Positions 1 through 9,447 of a DNA stretch of 50,856 bases are shown one piece after another. The stretch comes from Corynebacterium pilosum DSM 20521 = CIP 103422 (lineage in GTDB: Bacteria; Actinomycetota; Actinomycetes; Mycobacteriales; Mycobacteriaceae). The notes beneath the pieces were generated by a model. The model worked only from the letters and a program-made list of their open reading frames with translations, was not told where the DNA came from and ran no database searches. A program made the position numbers and the translations under genes. Within the stretch, counting starts at the first letter, position 1. Every line of letters begins with the position of its first letter. The DNA lies in the NCBI RefSeq assembly GCF_000373805.1, contig NZ_KB892438.1, positions 123,161-174,016 on the forward strand, read 5' to 3'.

Positions 1-655
1 CGGTGATCGCCTTGTACTCGTGAGACATCGCGTCGGCACATGCCTGAACCAGCTCGGCCTCGGAGTCGTAGTACTCGTTCTTCAGGCGTGCTGCCGAACC
101 TGGGGACAGAGCTGCGACGAAGCCGTCCTTCGCACCGGCCTTGTCCATGGCCTCACGCAGGAACTTCACGTCTGCGTCGATGTCGTCCTGGCCGATGTAG
201 GTGACCTCACCGGTGAACTTCGGGTTGCCCACCTTCGCGCGACCGGTGAAGATGCCGGAATCAGGATCGTTGTATGCGTCCGCGAAGATCTGGCGGTCAC
301 GACGATCAGAGAAGCTGGTCAGCTGGATGTTGCCCGGGGTGGAACGCTTGACTTCCTGCGCCGCCCAGCGGTCCTCATCCGTCATGGTGAGGCCGCCCAG
401 GCGGGAGAAGGAGTAGTTCCACCAAGCGCCGTAGTCTACGGCACCGGAGGTGATGTGGCCGTACTCGCCCTCGTTGACGATGTCGATGCCCAGGTCGACT
501 TGGCGCTTCACGACGTCGTCGGCCGCCTTCTGCAGGATCTCGAAGAACTCTGCGTCCTCGATGTTTCCTTCTGCACGGCGCTTGTTTGCCTCCAGCAGCT
601 CTGGGGTACGCGGCAGGGAGCCAACGTGCGTGGTACGAATCTTGTTCACTGACAT
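1..655 (-). CDS. MetE-like cobalamin-independent methionine synthase domain protein, N-terminal part (copy 1, cut by window edge)
   Basis: The reading frame runs from an ATG at 655 and leaves the window open at base 1, giving about 218 residues. The start MSVNKIRTTHVGSLPRT and the motif GIDIVNEGEYGH match the C-terminal (catalytic) domain of cobalamin-independent methionine synthase, and the next gene upstream is a clear paralogue. Proteins of this size lack the N-terminal half of full MetE. They may transfer a methyl group to homocysteine from a donor other than polyglutamylated methyl-folate, or act on another thiol. The zinc-ligand region lies outside the window. A purine-rich TGGAGACTG sits 11-19 bases before the ATG. 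The substrate is unproven. Confidence 0.85.
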   Translation of the reverse strand, partial: MSVNKIRTTHVGSLPRTPELLEANKRRAEGNIEDAEFFEILQKAADDVVKRQVDLGIDIVNEGEYGHITSGAVDYGAWWNYSFSRLGGLTMTDEDRWAAQEVKRSTPGNIQLTSFSDRRDRQIFADAYNDPDSGIFTGRAKVGNPKFTGEVTYIGQDDIDADVKFLREAMDKAGAKDGFVAALSPGSAARLKNEYYDSEAELVQACADAMSHEYKAIT

Positions 656-693
656 ATGTTTTTCAGTCTCCAAAAATTGCGGTGTACAAAATA

Positions 694-721
694 GTCAGCC
701 AAACCAGGGCTCCGGGTTTAC
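694..721 (-). promoter_or_regulatory. Conserved 28-bp element upstream of MetE-like copy 1
   Basis: This segment matches the one at 2041-2068 at 24 of 28 positions without gaps, and all four differences are transitions. It begins 39 bp before the ATG at 655. In the coding direction its core is CCGGAGCCCTGG. A weaker shared ACCGCA follows nearer the gene. It is probably an operator or promoter region duplicated with the gene. The regulator is unknown. Confidence 0.55.
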
Positions 722-795
722 TGGCATATGAAGCACCATCTTAATGGAAACCAAAGGAACGTCCGTACCATGCGGTTCATTTACATTCAGATCGG

Positions 796-2004
796 CTAAA
801 ACAGTTCCTTGGAAGCGATCTCCGCACCCTTCACCAGTGCGTCCAACTTCGCCCACGCAAGGTCGCGGTGAATGCGACCGCCTAGGCCACAATCAGCCGA
901 TGCCACCACATTCTCCGGGCCCACCAGGTCTGCGAACGTGTGGATCCGGTCGGCCACAAGGCGTGGATTCTCAATCGCATTCACGTTGTGGGAAATCACT
1001 CCGGGGTAGAGTTTGTAGCCTTCTGGCAGCTGGCGGTTTTCCCACACACGCCACTCATGGGCATGGCTTGGGCCTGCGGATTCGAACGACATGGCACCCA
1101 CCTTGGCCTCCATCAGCACATCAATGATGTCTGCGAAAGGAATGTCCGTGGAGTGCGGACCATGCCAGGAGCCCCAGCACACGTGCAACACGGTCTGTTC
1201 CTTCGGCAGGCCTTCGATGGCCTTGTTGATCGCATCGACACGAATTTTCAGGAAATCCTGGTAGCCCTGCAGGCTAGGCTCCGGGTTGATCTGGTCCCAG
1301 GACTCAGCCAAGTCAGGCGCATCGATCTGAACGCTAAAACCAGCGTCCGTGATGGCCTTGTATTCTTCGTGCATGGCCGGGGCAGCCGCCAAGACGGCGG
1401 CGTCTTGATCGTCGTAGTACTCGTTGGTCAAACGGACAGCAGAGCCGGGAGACACGGCAGCCATGAAGCCGCGGTTGGTGGAGTTATTTGCTTGCAATGC
1501 GTTGCGTAGCAAAGCCACATCGCGCGCGACCTCCTCCTGGCCCACGTAGGTGATCTCACCGGTGATCGCCGGGAATGTGGCGCTACTCGTTTCTTCGTTG
1601 TGGGTGGACTCACCCGCGCTTGTAGTGGCGTAGACGTCGGCGAACTTCTGGAAGTCGCGGCGCTCCATGAACTCGCTGAGAACAACCTTGTCTGTTGGCT
1701 GTTTCGCGATAGCCGCGTCGAGGCGCTCACGGTCGATATTTTCTAGGCCGGTCAACCGGGGGAAGATGTAATTCCACCATGGGCCGTAATTGATTTCTTC
1801 CTTGACCGCGTGGCCGTACTCACCCTCGTTGACAATGTCGATGCCTAATTCCAGCTGCTTCGCCACCACTTGGTTGGCGGAATCTTGAAGGATGCGCAGG
1901 TACTCGTCGTTAGCGATGGCGCCCTGTGCGCGCTTTGCGTTGGCCTCCAGCAGTTCCTTGGTACGCGGAAGCGAGCCGACGTGGGTAGTTAAAATCCGAG
2001 ACAT
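796..2004 (-). CDS. MetE-like cobalamin-independent methionine synthase domain protein (copy 2)
   Basis: The gene encodes 402 residues and corresponds to the catalytic C-terminal domain of MetE. The expected zinc ligands are visible: HVC (H274, C276), a Glu near 308 in SFESAGPSHAHEW, and C372 in SADCGL. The N-terminus TTHVGSLPRT and NEGEYGH match copy 1, so the two are tandem paralogues separated by about 140 bp. Full MetE is about 750 residues, so this is a core-type protein that may use a non-canonical methyl donor. The ATG at 2004 follows GAAAGGGG at good spacing. It is probably in the same regulon as copy 1. The family is secure; the exact reaction is not. Confidence 0.85.
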   Translation of the reverse strand: MSRILTTHVGSLPRTKELLEANAKRAQGAIANDEYLRILQDSANQVVAKQLELGIDIVNEGEYGHAVKEEINYGPWWNYIFPRLTGLENIDRERLDAAIAKQPTDKVVLSEFMERRDFQKFADVYATTSAGESTHNEETSSATFPAITGEITYVGQEEVARDVALLRNALQANNSTNRGFMAAVSPGSAVRLTNEYYDDQDAAVLAAAPAMHEEYKAITDAGFSVQIDAPDLAESWDQINPEPSLQGYQDFLKIRVDAINKAIEGLPKEQTVLHVCWGSWHGPHSTDIPFADIIDVLMEAKVGAMSFESAGPSHAHEWRVWENRQLPEGYKLYPGVISHNVNAIENPRLVADRIHTFADLVGPENVVASADCGLGGRIHRDLAWAKLDALVKGAEIASKELF

Positions 2005-2040
2005 GGTAGTGCCCCTTTCTGTGTGTTGACAATGCGGTAT

Positions 2041-2068
2041 GTCAGTCAGACCGGGGCTCCGGATTTAC
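2041..2068 (-). promoter_or_regulatory. Conserved 28-bp element upstream of MetE-like copy 2
   Basis: This is the partner of the element at 694-721, placed 37 bp before its own ATG. In the coding direction the core is CCGGAGCCCCGG, a short imperfect palindrome. The same position relative to the start and transition-only differences argue for function rather than chance. I could not match it to a known riboswitch. Confidence 0.55.
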
Positions 2069-2105
2069 AACGACTGTGTTTTTGAAGATACACAGACGGC
2101 CGTGA

Positions 2106-2147
2106 CGGCGCGGCGAATCGCGGAATTAAATTCACGCGACCGCGCCG
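2106..2147 (-). terminator. Hairpin downstream of dnaE, possible terminator
   Basis: An 8-bp GC stem (CGGCGCGG at 2106-2113 with CCGCGCCG at 2140-2147) continues after a bulge into TCGCG/CGCGA and closes on an A/T-rich loop. It begins 7 bp after the dnaE stop codon. There is no clear U tract on the minus strand, so intrinsic termination is likely but not certain. Confidence 0.45.
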
Positions 2148-2154
2148 CCAGGTA

Positions 2155-5100
2155 TTATCCCAGGATGCCCGCGCCCATCGTTGCCTTCAGATCACCCATC
2201 AGGTTGCCGGAACGTTCGACGCGCAAATGATCGCCCAACACAAGCAGCTGGCTTTCATCGCCGTTGACCAGGTTGAGGTACACATCCGACTCGCCAGGGT
2301 TGTTGACCAGCACGTTCTTCAGCTTCGTGATGTTGTCCATGGTGCACTGTTCCGTGCGCATCGTCAGGCGCAGCGGCAGGCCAGCACCGTTACCGGGGCC
2401 GAGCTCTGGGATACGCACATCGTCGCCGAAAATGCTCATGCGCTCATCGCGGATGGAGATATGCGCGGACACCAGGATGATGTTGTCCTCCACGATCTGC
2501 GGGGCAACCATCGAGTACACCTTGTTGAACAGCAACACCTCCACCTGGGCGCCGTGATGATCCTCAAGAGTCACAATCGCCCACGGAGAGCCGTCCTTCT
2601 TAGAAAAACGCCGGTCCACCGCAGAGATAATGCCGCCGATGACAACCTCGGTGCCGTGGCGCATCTCCCCGGACAGGATCTGTGTCAGTGGCGTGTCCGT
2701 CTGGGCATCAATGGCCTCTTCGAAACCATCCAACGGGTGGCCCGAGACATACATGCCCAGCATCTCACGCTCGAGCGCCAGCTTGTGCTTACGGTCCCAC
2801 TCGTCTTCAGGCACCTCAATGGCGAAAGCGTTGGCGGCTTCCTCGGATTCTCCGCCCAGGCCCGCAAAGAGGTCGAACTGGCCCTTATCGGCGGCCTTCT
2901 TCGTCGTTAAGACCGAGTCCACCGCGTCTTCCTGAACCAACATCAAGCCCTTGCGCGCATGGCCCAAAGAGTCGAAAGCACCAGCCTTGATCAGCGATTC
3001 TGTGATGCGCTTATTGCACGGCAGCAGATCGATCTTGTCCAGGTAATCGGAGAAGGAGGTGAAATCGCCCTTTGTGCGGCGGGACTCCTTGATGGAATCC
3101 ACCACTTCCCTACCCACGTTGCGTACCGCGGCCAGGCCGTAGCGGATGTCTTCGCCCACAGCCATGAAGTCCTCTTCGGACTCATTGATATCCGGCTGCA
3201 GAACGCGGATGCCTAGGTGGCGGCAGTCCGACAGGTAGATGGCGGACTTGTCCTTCTTGTCACCCACAGAGGTAAGCAGTGCGGCCATGTACTCCGCGGT
3301 GTAGTTCGCCTTCATGTAGGCGGTCCAGTAGGACACCAGTGCGTAGCCGGCGGCGTGGGACTTGTTAAACGCATAGGAAGCAAACGGCTCGATCGTGCCC
3401 CACAGCGCGTCCATCGCGTCCTTGGAGTAGCCGTTATCCTGCATGCCGGACCAGAACTTCTCGTACTGCGCGGCGAGCACCTCAGGCTTCTTCTTACCCA
3501 TGGCCTTACGGAAACCATCTGCCTCACCGGCGGTGTAGTTGGCCACCTTGCGGGAGATCTCCATGATCTGCTCCTGGTACACGATCAGACCATAGGTCTC
3601 ATCCAGGATTTCGCGCAGCGGTTCCTCAAGCTCTGGGTGAATGGGGGTGATCTGCTGGCGGCCGTTCTTACGGTCGGCGTAATTCCAGTGTGCGTTCACG
3701 CCCATCGGGCCTGGGCGGTACAGGGCCAGGGAGGCCACAATATCGTTGAAACCGGTCGGCTTCATTCGCTTCAGCAGCTCCTGCATGCCCCCACCGTCAA
3801 GCTGGAACACGCCCAAGGTCTCACCGCGGCTGAGCAGCTCATAGACGGCCGGGTCATCGGTGTCCAAAGCTTCCAGGTCAATGGTTTCGCCGCGGTTCTT
3901 CTCCACGTTTTCCACCGCGTCACCCAGCACGGTCAGGTTGCGCAGGCCCAGGAAGTCCATCTTCAACAGGCCAATGTCCTCACAGGCCGGGTAGTCCCAG
4001 CCGGTGATGATCGCGCCGTCGGCAGGCCGCTTCCACATCGGGATGCAGTCCATAAGCGGCACCGACGCCATAATCACCGCACACGCATGCACGCCCGCCT
4101 GGCGCACCACGCCCTCCAAGCCGCGGGCGGTCTCATAGATCTTGGCCACGTCAGGATCGGTCTCGATCATGGTGCGGACCTCGGTGGCCTCACCGTAACG
4201 CTCGTGCTCTGGGTCAGTAATGCCGGAGAGAGGAATATCCTTCGCCATCACGGCTGGCGGCAGCGCGCCATTAATCCGGTCAGCCATGGAAAAGCCGGGC
4301 TGACCGAAGTTCACCTTGGCAGCGTCCTTAATGGCCTGCTTTGTCTTCACGGTACCGAAGGTGATCACCTGGGCGATCTTGTCCTCGCCCCAACGCTCGG
4401 CGGCGTAGGTGATCATCTCGCCACGGCGGCGATCGTCAAAGTCAATATCAATATCCGGTGCGGACGGGCGCTCGGGGTTCAAGAACCTCTCAAACAGCAG
4501 GCCGTGTTCCATCGGGTCGATATTCGTAATGGTCAAGGCGTAGGCCACCAAGGAACCAGCCGCCGAACCACGGCCCGGACCCACACGAATGCCGATGGAA
4601 CGGGCATGCTTAATGATCTCCGCGACGATCAGGAAGTAGGACGGGTAGCCCTTGACGTCGATGACCTCGATCTCATACTTCGCGCGGTCAACATATTCCT
4701 GCGGCACCTCGGCACCGTCGAAACGGTCCTGCAACCCACGCATGACTTCCTCGGTCAGCCAGGTGGTCGGGGTGTGTCCCTCGGGCACGTCCGCCACCGG
4801 CATACGGTCCAGCGGGTGTTCTTCCCAGATCTCGTCGTAAGGCTGGACACGCTCAGCGATCCATAGCGTGTTGTCGCAAGCATCAGGGATGTCATCGTCG
4901 AAAAGATCGCGCATCTGCTCGGCAGACTTGATGTAGTAGCCGGTGCCATCGAACTTGAAGCGGTCCGGGTCCAGCAGCGTCTTGCCGGTCTGCACACACA
5001 GCATCGCCTCGTGCGAAGCGGCCTGGGATTCCAGCACGTAGTGGCAGTCATTGGTGGCCAGCGCGGGAAGTTCCAGCATCTTGCCGATGCGCAGCAGGTC

Positions 5101-5715
5101 ATCACGCACGCGCTTCTCGATGGACAAGCCGTGGTCCATCACTTCCAAGAAGTAGTTGTCCTTGCCATAAATGTCCTGCCACATGGCAGCGGCCTCGAGG
5201 GCTTCGTCGAACTGGCCCAGGCGCAGTCGGGTCTGCACGTCGCCCGAAGGGCACCCAGTGGTGGCGATGATGCCATCGGCATGCTCAGCGATCAGCTCAT
5301 GGTCCATGCGCGGCCACTTACCCAGCTGACCTTCGTAGGAGGCTAACGACGAGAGCTTGAACAGGTTGCGCAGGCCCGTCGCATTTTCCGCGATCATCGT
5401 CTGGTGCAGGTAAGCGCCGGAGGCAGAGACGTCGTCACGCTTCTGGTCAGGCGTACCCCAGGTCACGCGCTTCTTGTTGAAGCGGGACTCAGGCGCCATA
5501 TACGCCTCGATACCGATGATCGGTTTCACGCCGGCCTTCGTCATCGCCTTATAAAAGGCATCGGAGCCGAACATGTTGCCGTGGTCCGTCATGCCTACCG
5601 CGGGCATGCCTTGGCGCACGACCTCGTCGGCAAGCATATCCACCTTGCACATGCCGTCCAGCATGGAAAACTCGGTGTGATTGTGCAAATGAACGAACGA
5701 GGATTTTTTGGCCAT
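2155..5715 (-). CDS. dnaE: DNA polymerase III alpha subunit DnaE
   Basis: The gene encodes 1186 residues, the normal size for the replicative DnaE1 of actinobacteria. It opens with a PHP domain (HLHNHTEFS at 9-17). The polymerase palm carries PDIDIDF near residues 419-427, with catalytic aspartates. A helix-hairpin-helix region follows, and a C-terminal OB domain contains [20 protein letters not shown]. In the cell it is the polymerising subunit of the replisome and binds the beta clamp. The ATG at 5715 has no Shine-Dalgarno sequence. A TACACT hexamer ends 7 bases before it, so the mRNA may be leaderless. The preceding gene ends only 22 bp upstream. Confidence 0.97.
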   Translation of the reverse strand: MAKKSSFVHLHNHTEFSMLDGMCKVDMLADEVVRQGMPAVGMTDHGNMFGSDAFYKAMTKAGVKPIIGIEAYMAPESRFNKKRVTWGTPDQKRDDVSASGAYLHQTMIAENATGLRNLFKLSSLASYEGQLGKWPRMDHELIAEHADGIIATTGCPSGDVQTRLRLGQFDEALEAAAMWQDIYGKDNYFLEVMDHGLSIEKRVRDDLLRIGKMLELPALATNDCHYVLESQAASHEAMLCVQTGKTLLDPDRFKFDGTGYYIKSAEQMRDLFDDDIPDACDNTLWIAERVQPYDEIWEEHPLDRMPVADVPEGHTPTTWLTEEVMRGLQDRFDGAEVPQEYVDRAKYEIEVIDVKGYPSYFLIVAEIIKHARSIGIRVGPGRGSAAGSLVAYALTITNIDPMEHGLLFERFLNPERPSAPDIDIDFDDRRRGEMITYAAERWGEDKIAQVITFGTVKTKQAIKDAAKVNFGQPGFSMADRINGALPPAVMAKDIPLSGITDPEHERYGEATEVRTMIETDPDVAKIYETARGLEGVVRQAGVHACAVIMASVPLMDCIPMWKRPADGAIITGWDYPACEDIGLLKMDFLGLRNLTVLGDAVENVEKNRGETIDLEALDTDDPAVYELLSRGETLGVFQLDGGGMQELLKRMKPTGFNDIVASLALYRPGPMGVNAHWNYADRKNGRQQITPIHPELEEPLREILDETYGLIVYQEQIMEISRKVANYTAGEADGFRKAMGKKKPEVLAAQYEKFWSGMQDNGYSKDAMDALWGTIEPFASYAFNKSHAAGYALVSYWTAYMKANYTAEYMAALLTSVGDKKDKSAIYLSDCRHLGIRVLQPDINESEEDFMAVGEDIRYGLAAVRNVGREVVDSIKESRRTKGDFTSFSDYLDKIDLLPCNKRITESLIKAGAFDSLGHARKGLMLVQEDAVDSVLTTKKAADKGQFDLFAGLGGESEEAANAFAIEVPEDEWDRKHKLALEREMLGMYVSGHPLDGFEEAIDAQTDTPLTQILSGEMRHGTEVVIGGIISAVDRRFSKKDGSPWAIVTLEDHHGAQVEVLLFNKVYSMVAPQIVEDNIILVSAHISIRDERMSIFGDDVRIPELGPGNGAGLPLRLTMRTEQCTMDNITKLKNVLVNNPGESDVYLNLVNGDESQLLVLGDHLRVERSGNLMGDLKATMGAGILG

Positions 5716-5722
5716 GCTGGCT

Positions 5723-5728
5723 AGTGTA
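5723..5728 (-). promoter_or_regulatory. Putative -10 box of a leaderless dnaE transcript
   Basis: On the minus strand TACACT is followed by 7 bases and then the dnaE ATG, which would place the transcription start on or next to the A of the start codon. No ribosome-binding sequence is visible. A TTGACA occurs nearby but only 7 bases from the hexamer, so it is not a correctly spaced -35. Confidence 0.45.
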
Positions 5729-5737
5729 GCCCAGCTG

Positions 5738-7051
5738 TCAACGCCCCTTGTCCGTCACTCGTCCGCAGTGCAGGGCGTTGGCCAACACGATGCCGCGATT
5801 GTTCACCGTGTCATAACAATCGATCTCGCCCGCGCGTTTATGATCGCCTTGGTGCAGGTCAGGGCGCTCCAGGCGCAGGAAAGCGTCGATGTCCGCGTCT
5901 TCGGCCAAGTCCAGCAAGGGGTAGGACATCAGGTAGGCAATGCCGTGGCGGGGTTCGGGCACGGGAGGCGCTTTACGACGACGGTCTGTGGGAAATGTGC
6001 GGTCATCAATGATCACTTCCGCGCGGGTTTCCGGGTCGGGCGCTGCCAGGATACGGATGGTGCCCGGAAGCTGCGGCGCCTTATCGACGACCATCCGGTT
6101 GCGGCTGGCATTGTCGCGGTCGGTCAGTTCCTCCACACTCATGCCGGTGGCGCCGGCGAGCATGAGCGACCAAGCATCGCCCGAGTCCATCTCCGTGATG
6201 AAGTCCACGTTTAAACCGCGGGCCGAATTCCCCAAAGCGATGGTGCGTAACAGAGACGTCACCCCACTGCCCTTCTTCCCGTACACCACGGTGACGGTAC
6301 CAGTGCGCAGGCGGCCAAACTTTTTGTCCATCCGGTGCATCCCCCACGTGGTCGGTGCGGGCCGCTCCACCCCGAGCAGGTGGGCCAGCATGCGGCCGGT
6401 ATCGCCGGAGAACTCCATCTCTGTGGCAGAGGTAGGGCAATTGAGCAGTGCCAACTCAAGATCTGCGGGGTCATGGTGCTGGCCGGCCCAGGTATAGAGC
6501 ACCTCGATGTAGTGGGAGTAGCTGGCCGTGTTCCACGGACCGACGGGGTCAATGTCCACGCCCGCGCGGTTGAGGTTCGTGGCCACCTGGCTGTCCAGCA
6601 CGAAGGCTTCCGGGGTGACCGCCGCCAGGTAGCGGGTGAACATGGCGGGGCCGATGTGGGAGAAGTTATTGCGCGAGCCGGTACGGAACAAGGTGTAGGC
6701 GGCGGCGACGTCCTCGTTGGCGGTCGCGGCAATCTCGCGCAGCTTCTCCTGTGCCTCCGGGGTGGCGATGGAGCGCAGGCGCTGCTTCGCGCCGCGCAGC
6801 GAGGATCCCGAATTGGCTGCGATGACCTGCACCATCAGTAGGGTTGCTGCTGCAGGATCGGTGGCTGCGTGGCCTGCGGCTTCCACCATCTCCGCCTCGG
6901 TGATGGTGGTGTGTTCCAGCGTGATATCCAGGCCCACGGAGGTCAGCATCTTGTTCATCCCGGCGCGGTTGATGGGATAGGACTCAGCCCAGGGGGTGCG
7001 CCCGATATGGATGGCTAGCCAGACAGGGAGGGTAGGAATCTGCTCATTCAC
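5738..7051 (-). CDS. OGG-fold domain fused to a degenerate DnaB-like (RecA-fold) domain
   Basis: The 437-residue protein appears to have two parts. Residues about 60-205, with [24 protein letters not shown] and a later W/Y-rich helix, resemble the OGG-fold glycosylase-like family. Residues about 240-437 resemble the C-terminal ATPase domain of the replicative helicase Dna[19 protein letters not shown], then [14 protein letters not shown], then [17 protein letters not shown], and ALHCGRVTD at the end. The P-loop reads GKKGSGVT (258-265), with Val in place of the essential Lys. The Walker B stretch DYLQLM of DnaB is absent, so ATP hydrolysis is unlikely. The start is GTG at 7051, with TACGAT 8 bases upstream and no Shine-Dalgarno, suggesting a leaderless mRNA. 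It lies directly upstream of dnaE on the same strand. The domain assignments come from remembered family patterns and have not been searched. Confidence 0.65.
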   Translation of the reverse strand: MNEQIPTLPVWLAIHIGRTPWAESYPINRAGMNKMLTSVGLDITLEHTTITEAEMVEAAGHAATDPAAATLLMVQVIAANSGSSLRGAKQRLRSIATPEAQEKLREIAATANEDVAAAYTLFRTGSRNNFSHIGPAMFTRYLAAVTPEAFVLDSQVATNLNRAGVDIDPVGPWNTASYSHYIEVLYTWAGQHHDPADLELALLNCPTSATEMEFSGDTGRMLAHLLGVERPAPTTWGMHRMDKKFGRLRTGTVTVVYGKKGSGVTSLLRTIALGNSARGLNVDFITEMDSGDAWSLMLAGATGMSVEELTDRDNASRNRMVVDKAPQLPGTIRILAAPDPETRAEVIIDDRTFPTDRRRKAPPVPEPRHGIAYLMSYPLLDLAEDADIDAFLRLERPDLHQGDHKRAGEIDCYDTVNNRGIVLANALHCGRVTDKGR

Positions 7052-7059
7052 AACGAATC

Positions 7060-7090
7060 ATCGTAGCGGGGCGGGCAAACCGGGTATTGT
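7060..7090. promoter_or_regulatory. Back-to-back -10 boxes for divergent leaderless GTG genes
   Basis: TACGAT on the minus strand (7060-7065) ends 8 bases before the GTG at 7051. TATTGT on the plus strand (7085-7090) ends 8 bases before the GTG at 7099. Only 47 bp separate the two start codons, so the two promoters must overlap. Neither gene has a Shine-Dalgarno sequence. Confidence 0.45.
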
Positions 7091-7098
7091 GCCACCTT

Positions 7099-7968
7099 GT
7101 GATCTATGGACTGTTCGCCTATTTAACGTGGGGCCTGTTCCCCGCTTTCTTCCCGCTGCTGAAGCCGGCCGGGCCGGTGGAGATTTTGGCTCACCGCGTG
7201 GTGTGGACGGCGGTGCTGATGGTGGTGGTTCTCACCATGACGCGCCGTTGGGGTGAGCTGCGTCAGGCGGGTGGGCGGCAGTGGTTGTTGATCGCCTTGT
7301 CCGGCGCACTGATCACGGCGAACTGGGGGATCTATGTTCTGGCGGTGAATTCTGGCAACGTGGCTGATGCCGCGCTGGGTTATTTCATCAACCCGCTATT
7401 TTCTGTGTTGCTGGGTGTGATCTTTTTGAAGGAGTGCCTGCGCAAGTGGCAGGTTTTTGCGGTGGGTATCGCTGCACTGGGTGTGATCTGGCTGCTGGTC
7501 TTTTCGGCGCAGCCGCCGATCATGGCGTTGGGGATGACGGTCACGTTCGGCCTGTACGGCCTGGCGAAGAAGCGCGTGAAGGTGTCGGCGCAGGCCTCGC
7601 TTGCAGGTGAGACGCTGGCGATGCTGCCCCTGGCCGTGGGCTTTTTGATCTGGCTGGAGGCCACCGGGCGCGGCACGGCCATGTCCGAGGGCCCGGTCCA
7701 TGCGCTGCTGCTGGTCACCTCTGGGCTGGTCACGGCGATCCCGCTGCTGCTCTACGGTGCCGGGGCGAAGCACCTGAACCTGACCACGCTGGGGATGCTG
7801 CAGTACATCACGCCGACGATGCAAATGCTGTGGGCGCTCTTCGTTACCCAGGAGCACCTCTCGGCGTCCAGGTGGGTGGGTTTCATCATCATTTGGGTAG
7901 CGGTAGCTATTTATCTGTGGGACATTCTGCGTTTCGGCAGACAGCGGCGCGCGGCTAATCGGGCATGA
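7099..7968 (+). CDS. rarD: RarD-type EamA/DMT-superfamily permease
   Basis: The protein has about 289 residues and ten predicted membrane helices, starting MIYGLFAYLTWGLFPAFF, the typical opening of RarD proteins. It belongs to the drug/metabolite transporter superfamily; the RarD substrate is not established. I chose GTG at 7099 because it matches the family N-terminus and lies 8 bases after a TATTGT -10 box. A TTG at 7087 is in frame but would fall inside that box. The gene is divergent from the OGG/DnaB-like gene. Its 3' end overlaps the oppositely oriented gene at 7955 by 14 bp. Confidence 0.85.
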   Translation: MIYGLFAYLTWGLFPAFFPLLKPAGPVEILAHRVVWTAVLMVVVLTMTRRWGELRQAGGRQWLLIALSGALITANWGIYVLAVNSGNVADAALGYFINPLFSVLLGVIFLKECLRKWQVFAVGIAALGVIWLLVFSAQPPIMALGMTVTFGLYGLAKKRVKVSAQASLAGETLAMLPLAVGFLIWLEATGRGTAMSEGPVHALLLVTSGLVTAIPLLLYGAGAKHLNLTTLGMLQYITPTMQMLWALFVTQEHLSASRWVGFIIIWVAVAIYLWDILRFGRQRRAANRA

Positions 7969-8524
7969 CTACTGGCGAGACACCGAACCTACCCCACTGC
8001 GCGTCTGCAGGAAGTGCCTCGACGGCAGCGACGTGGGGATCGTCGTCAAGCGCGCGGAGGGCCGCCGGGTAGTCCCACACCACAACCCCGTTCAGGGTGT
8101 TTATTGGCTCGGGCATCGGTACATCAGCAAGTGCCGTGGCCACGCGATCCAGCTCACGCGCGTAGACATCGGAGCGGTTCTCCCCATCGATGGGCTCTGG
8201 AAGTGGGCGCGGGTGGGCATCAGCGATTACCATCGCGTTGACGCGGCCGACCGGCTCGGTCACTTCGCCAGCTGGCTCAGCTTCGAGGGGTTCGGTGAAA
8301 GTGACCAGGGCGAAGTGATGCGCGTCCTCGTCGTTAAGCGCGCGCAAAGACTCGTCGGCACGCGCGGCGTAATCCGTGAAGCTTTCCCCTTGCTCCATGC
8401 CAAGGCTGTCGCCGTTGATGGGTGGCGGTGGGTCCGAGCGCATACCAAGCACGACGACGAGGCCCACTAACACCACGATGCTGATGGCCGCGACGACGGC
8501 ACGGCCTCTATCGAAGCGGCTCAT
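7955..8524 (-). CDS. Hypothetical membrane-anchored extracytoplasmic protein
   Basis: The 189-residue protein has one N-terminal membrane segment (about residues 9-27, [19 protein letters not shown]) followed by an acidic, proline-containing outer domain with no lipobox cysteine. I do not recognise the family. The ATG at 8524 overlaps the rluD stop codon in an ATGA arrangement, so it is probably translated by coupling to rluD and is the last gene of the lspA-rluD group. Its 3' end overlaps rarD on the other strand by 14 bp. Confidence 0.75.
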   Translation of the reverse strand: MSRFDRGRAVVAAISIVVLVGLVVVLGMRSDPPPPINGDSLGMEQGESFTDYAARADESLRALNDEDAHHFALVTFTEPLEAEPAGEVTEPVGRVNAMVIADAHPRPLPEPIDGENRSDVYARELDRVATALADVPMPEPINTLNGVVVWDYPAALRALDDDPHVAAVEALPADAQWGRFGVSPVVMPD

Positions 8525-9447
8525 CCGCGCATCACATCTAGGGCGGACTGGAGGTCATCCGGGTAGGGCGATTCCACTTCCATCCACTTGCCCGTGCGCG
8601 GATGGTGGAACCCGAGGCGCACCGCGTGCAACCACTGGCGGGTCAGCCCCAGTCGCTTGCCCAGGTTCGGGTCGGAACCGTACATCGGGTCGCCGCAACA
8701 CGGGTGGCCCAGCGCGGACATGTGCACGCGGATCTGGTGCGTTCGGCCGGCCTCCAGGGAGACTTCGACCAGGCTGCACTCCCGGAAGGCTTCGATGACT
8801 TCGTAGTGGGTGATGGCCTGCTTGCCGTCAGAGGTCACGGCGAACTTCCAGCCGACGGAAGGGTGGCGCCCAATCGGTGCGTCGATCGTTCCGACGAGCG
8901 GATCTGGCAGCCCCTGCACCATCGCGTGATAAGTCTTTTTCACCTGGCGTTCCTTGAACGCGCGCTTCAACACGGAGTAGCCCGGCTCGCTGGCCGCGAC
9001 CACCATCACCCCCGACGTGCCCACATCGAGGCGCTGCACGATGCCCTTGCGCTCCGGCGGGCCGGAGGTAGAAATACGGAAACCAGCGGCCGCTAGACCG
9101 CCGACCACCGTGGGGCCCTCCCACCCCACCGTTGGGTGCGCAGCCACGCCGACGGGCTTGTTCACGGCGATGAGATCACGGTCCGAATACAAGATGTCCA
9201 GCCCCGGGACCAGCTCCTCTTTCGGCATGGGTGGTCCCTGGGGTTCGGGCAAGGTGACCTCAAGCCGGGCGCCTTCGACGAGGCGATCGGATTTGGAGAC
9301 TGTGTGGCCGTCGACAAGCGCCTCCCCTGTCGTCGCTAGTTCAGCGGCGACCGTGCGCGAAATACCAAACATCTTGGCCAGGGCTGCGTCCACGCGCATG
9401 CCGGCCAATCCCTCGGGTACCGGAAGGCTGCGGAAATCTCCTGTCAC
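8521..9447 (-). CDS. rluD: RluA/RluD-family 23S rRNA pseudouridine synthase
   Basis: The 308-residue protein has an N-terminal S4 RNA-binding domain (about 14-75) and a pseudouridine synthase domain. The catalytic motif reads QRLDVGTSG with Asp141, where most relatives have HRLD. The [10 protein letters not shown] motif is also present. RluD-type enzymes modify uridines of 23S rRNA helix 69; the exact site here is inferred. The start at 9447 overlaps the lspA stop by 4 bases (ATGA), so translation is coupled to lspA. The lspA-rluD pair matches the order remembered for mycobacteria. Confidence 0.92.
   Translation of the reverse strand: MTGDFRSLPVPEGLAGMRVDAALAKMFGISRTVAAELATTGEALVDGHTVSKSDRLVEGARLEVTLPEPQGPPMPKEELVPGLDILYSDRDLIAVNKPVGVAAHPTVGWEGPTVVGGLAAAGFRISTSGPPERKGIVQRLDVGTSGVMVVAASEPGYSVLKRAFKERQVKKTYHAMVQGLPDPLVGTIDAPIGRHPSVGWKFAVTSDGKQAITHYEVIEAFRECSLVEVSLEAGRTHQIRVHMSALGHPCCGDPMYGSDPNLGKRLGLTRQWLHAVRLGFHHPRTGKWMEVESPYPDDLQSALDVMRG

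Noticed and set aside
656..795. Possible SAM or cobalamin riboswitch before the MetE-like genes
   Set aside because: None of the conserved core motifs of these riboswitches could be found; only the 28-bp duplicated element is supported.
3217..4866. 549-codon open frame on the plus strand inside dnaE
   Set aside because: It is antisense to the conserved dnaE coding frame, has no ribosome site and its composition (His/Val/Gly-rich) is typical of a mirror frame in GC-rich DNA.
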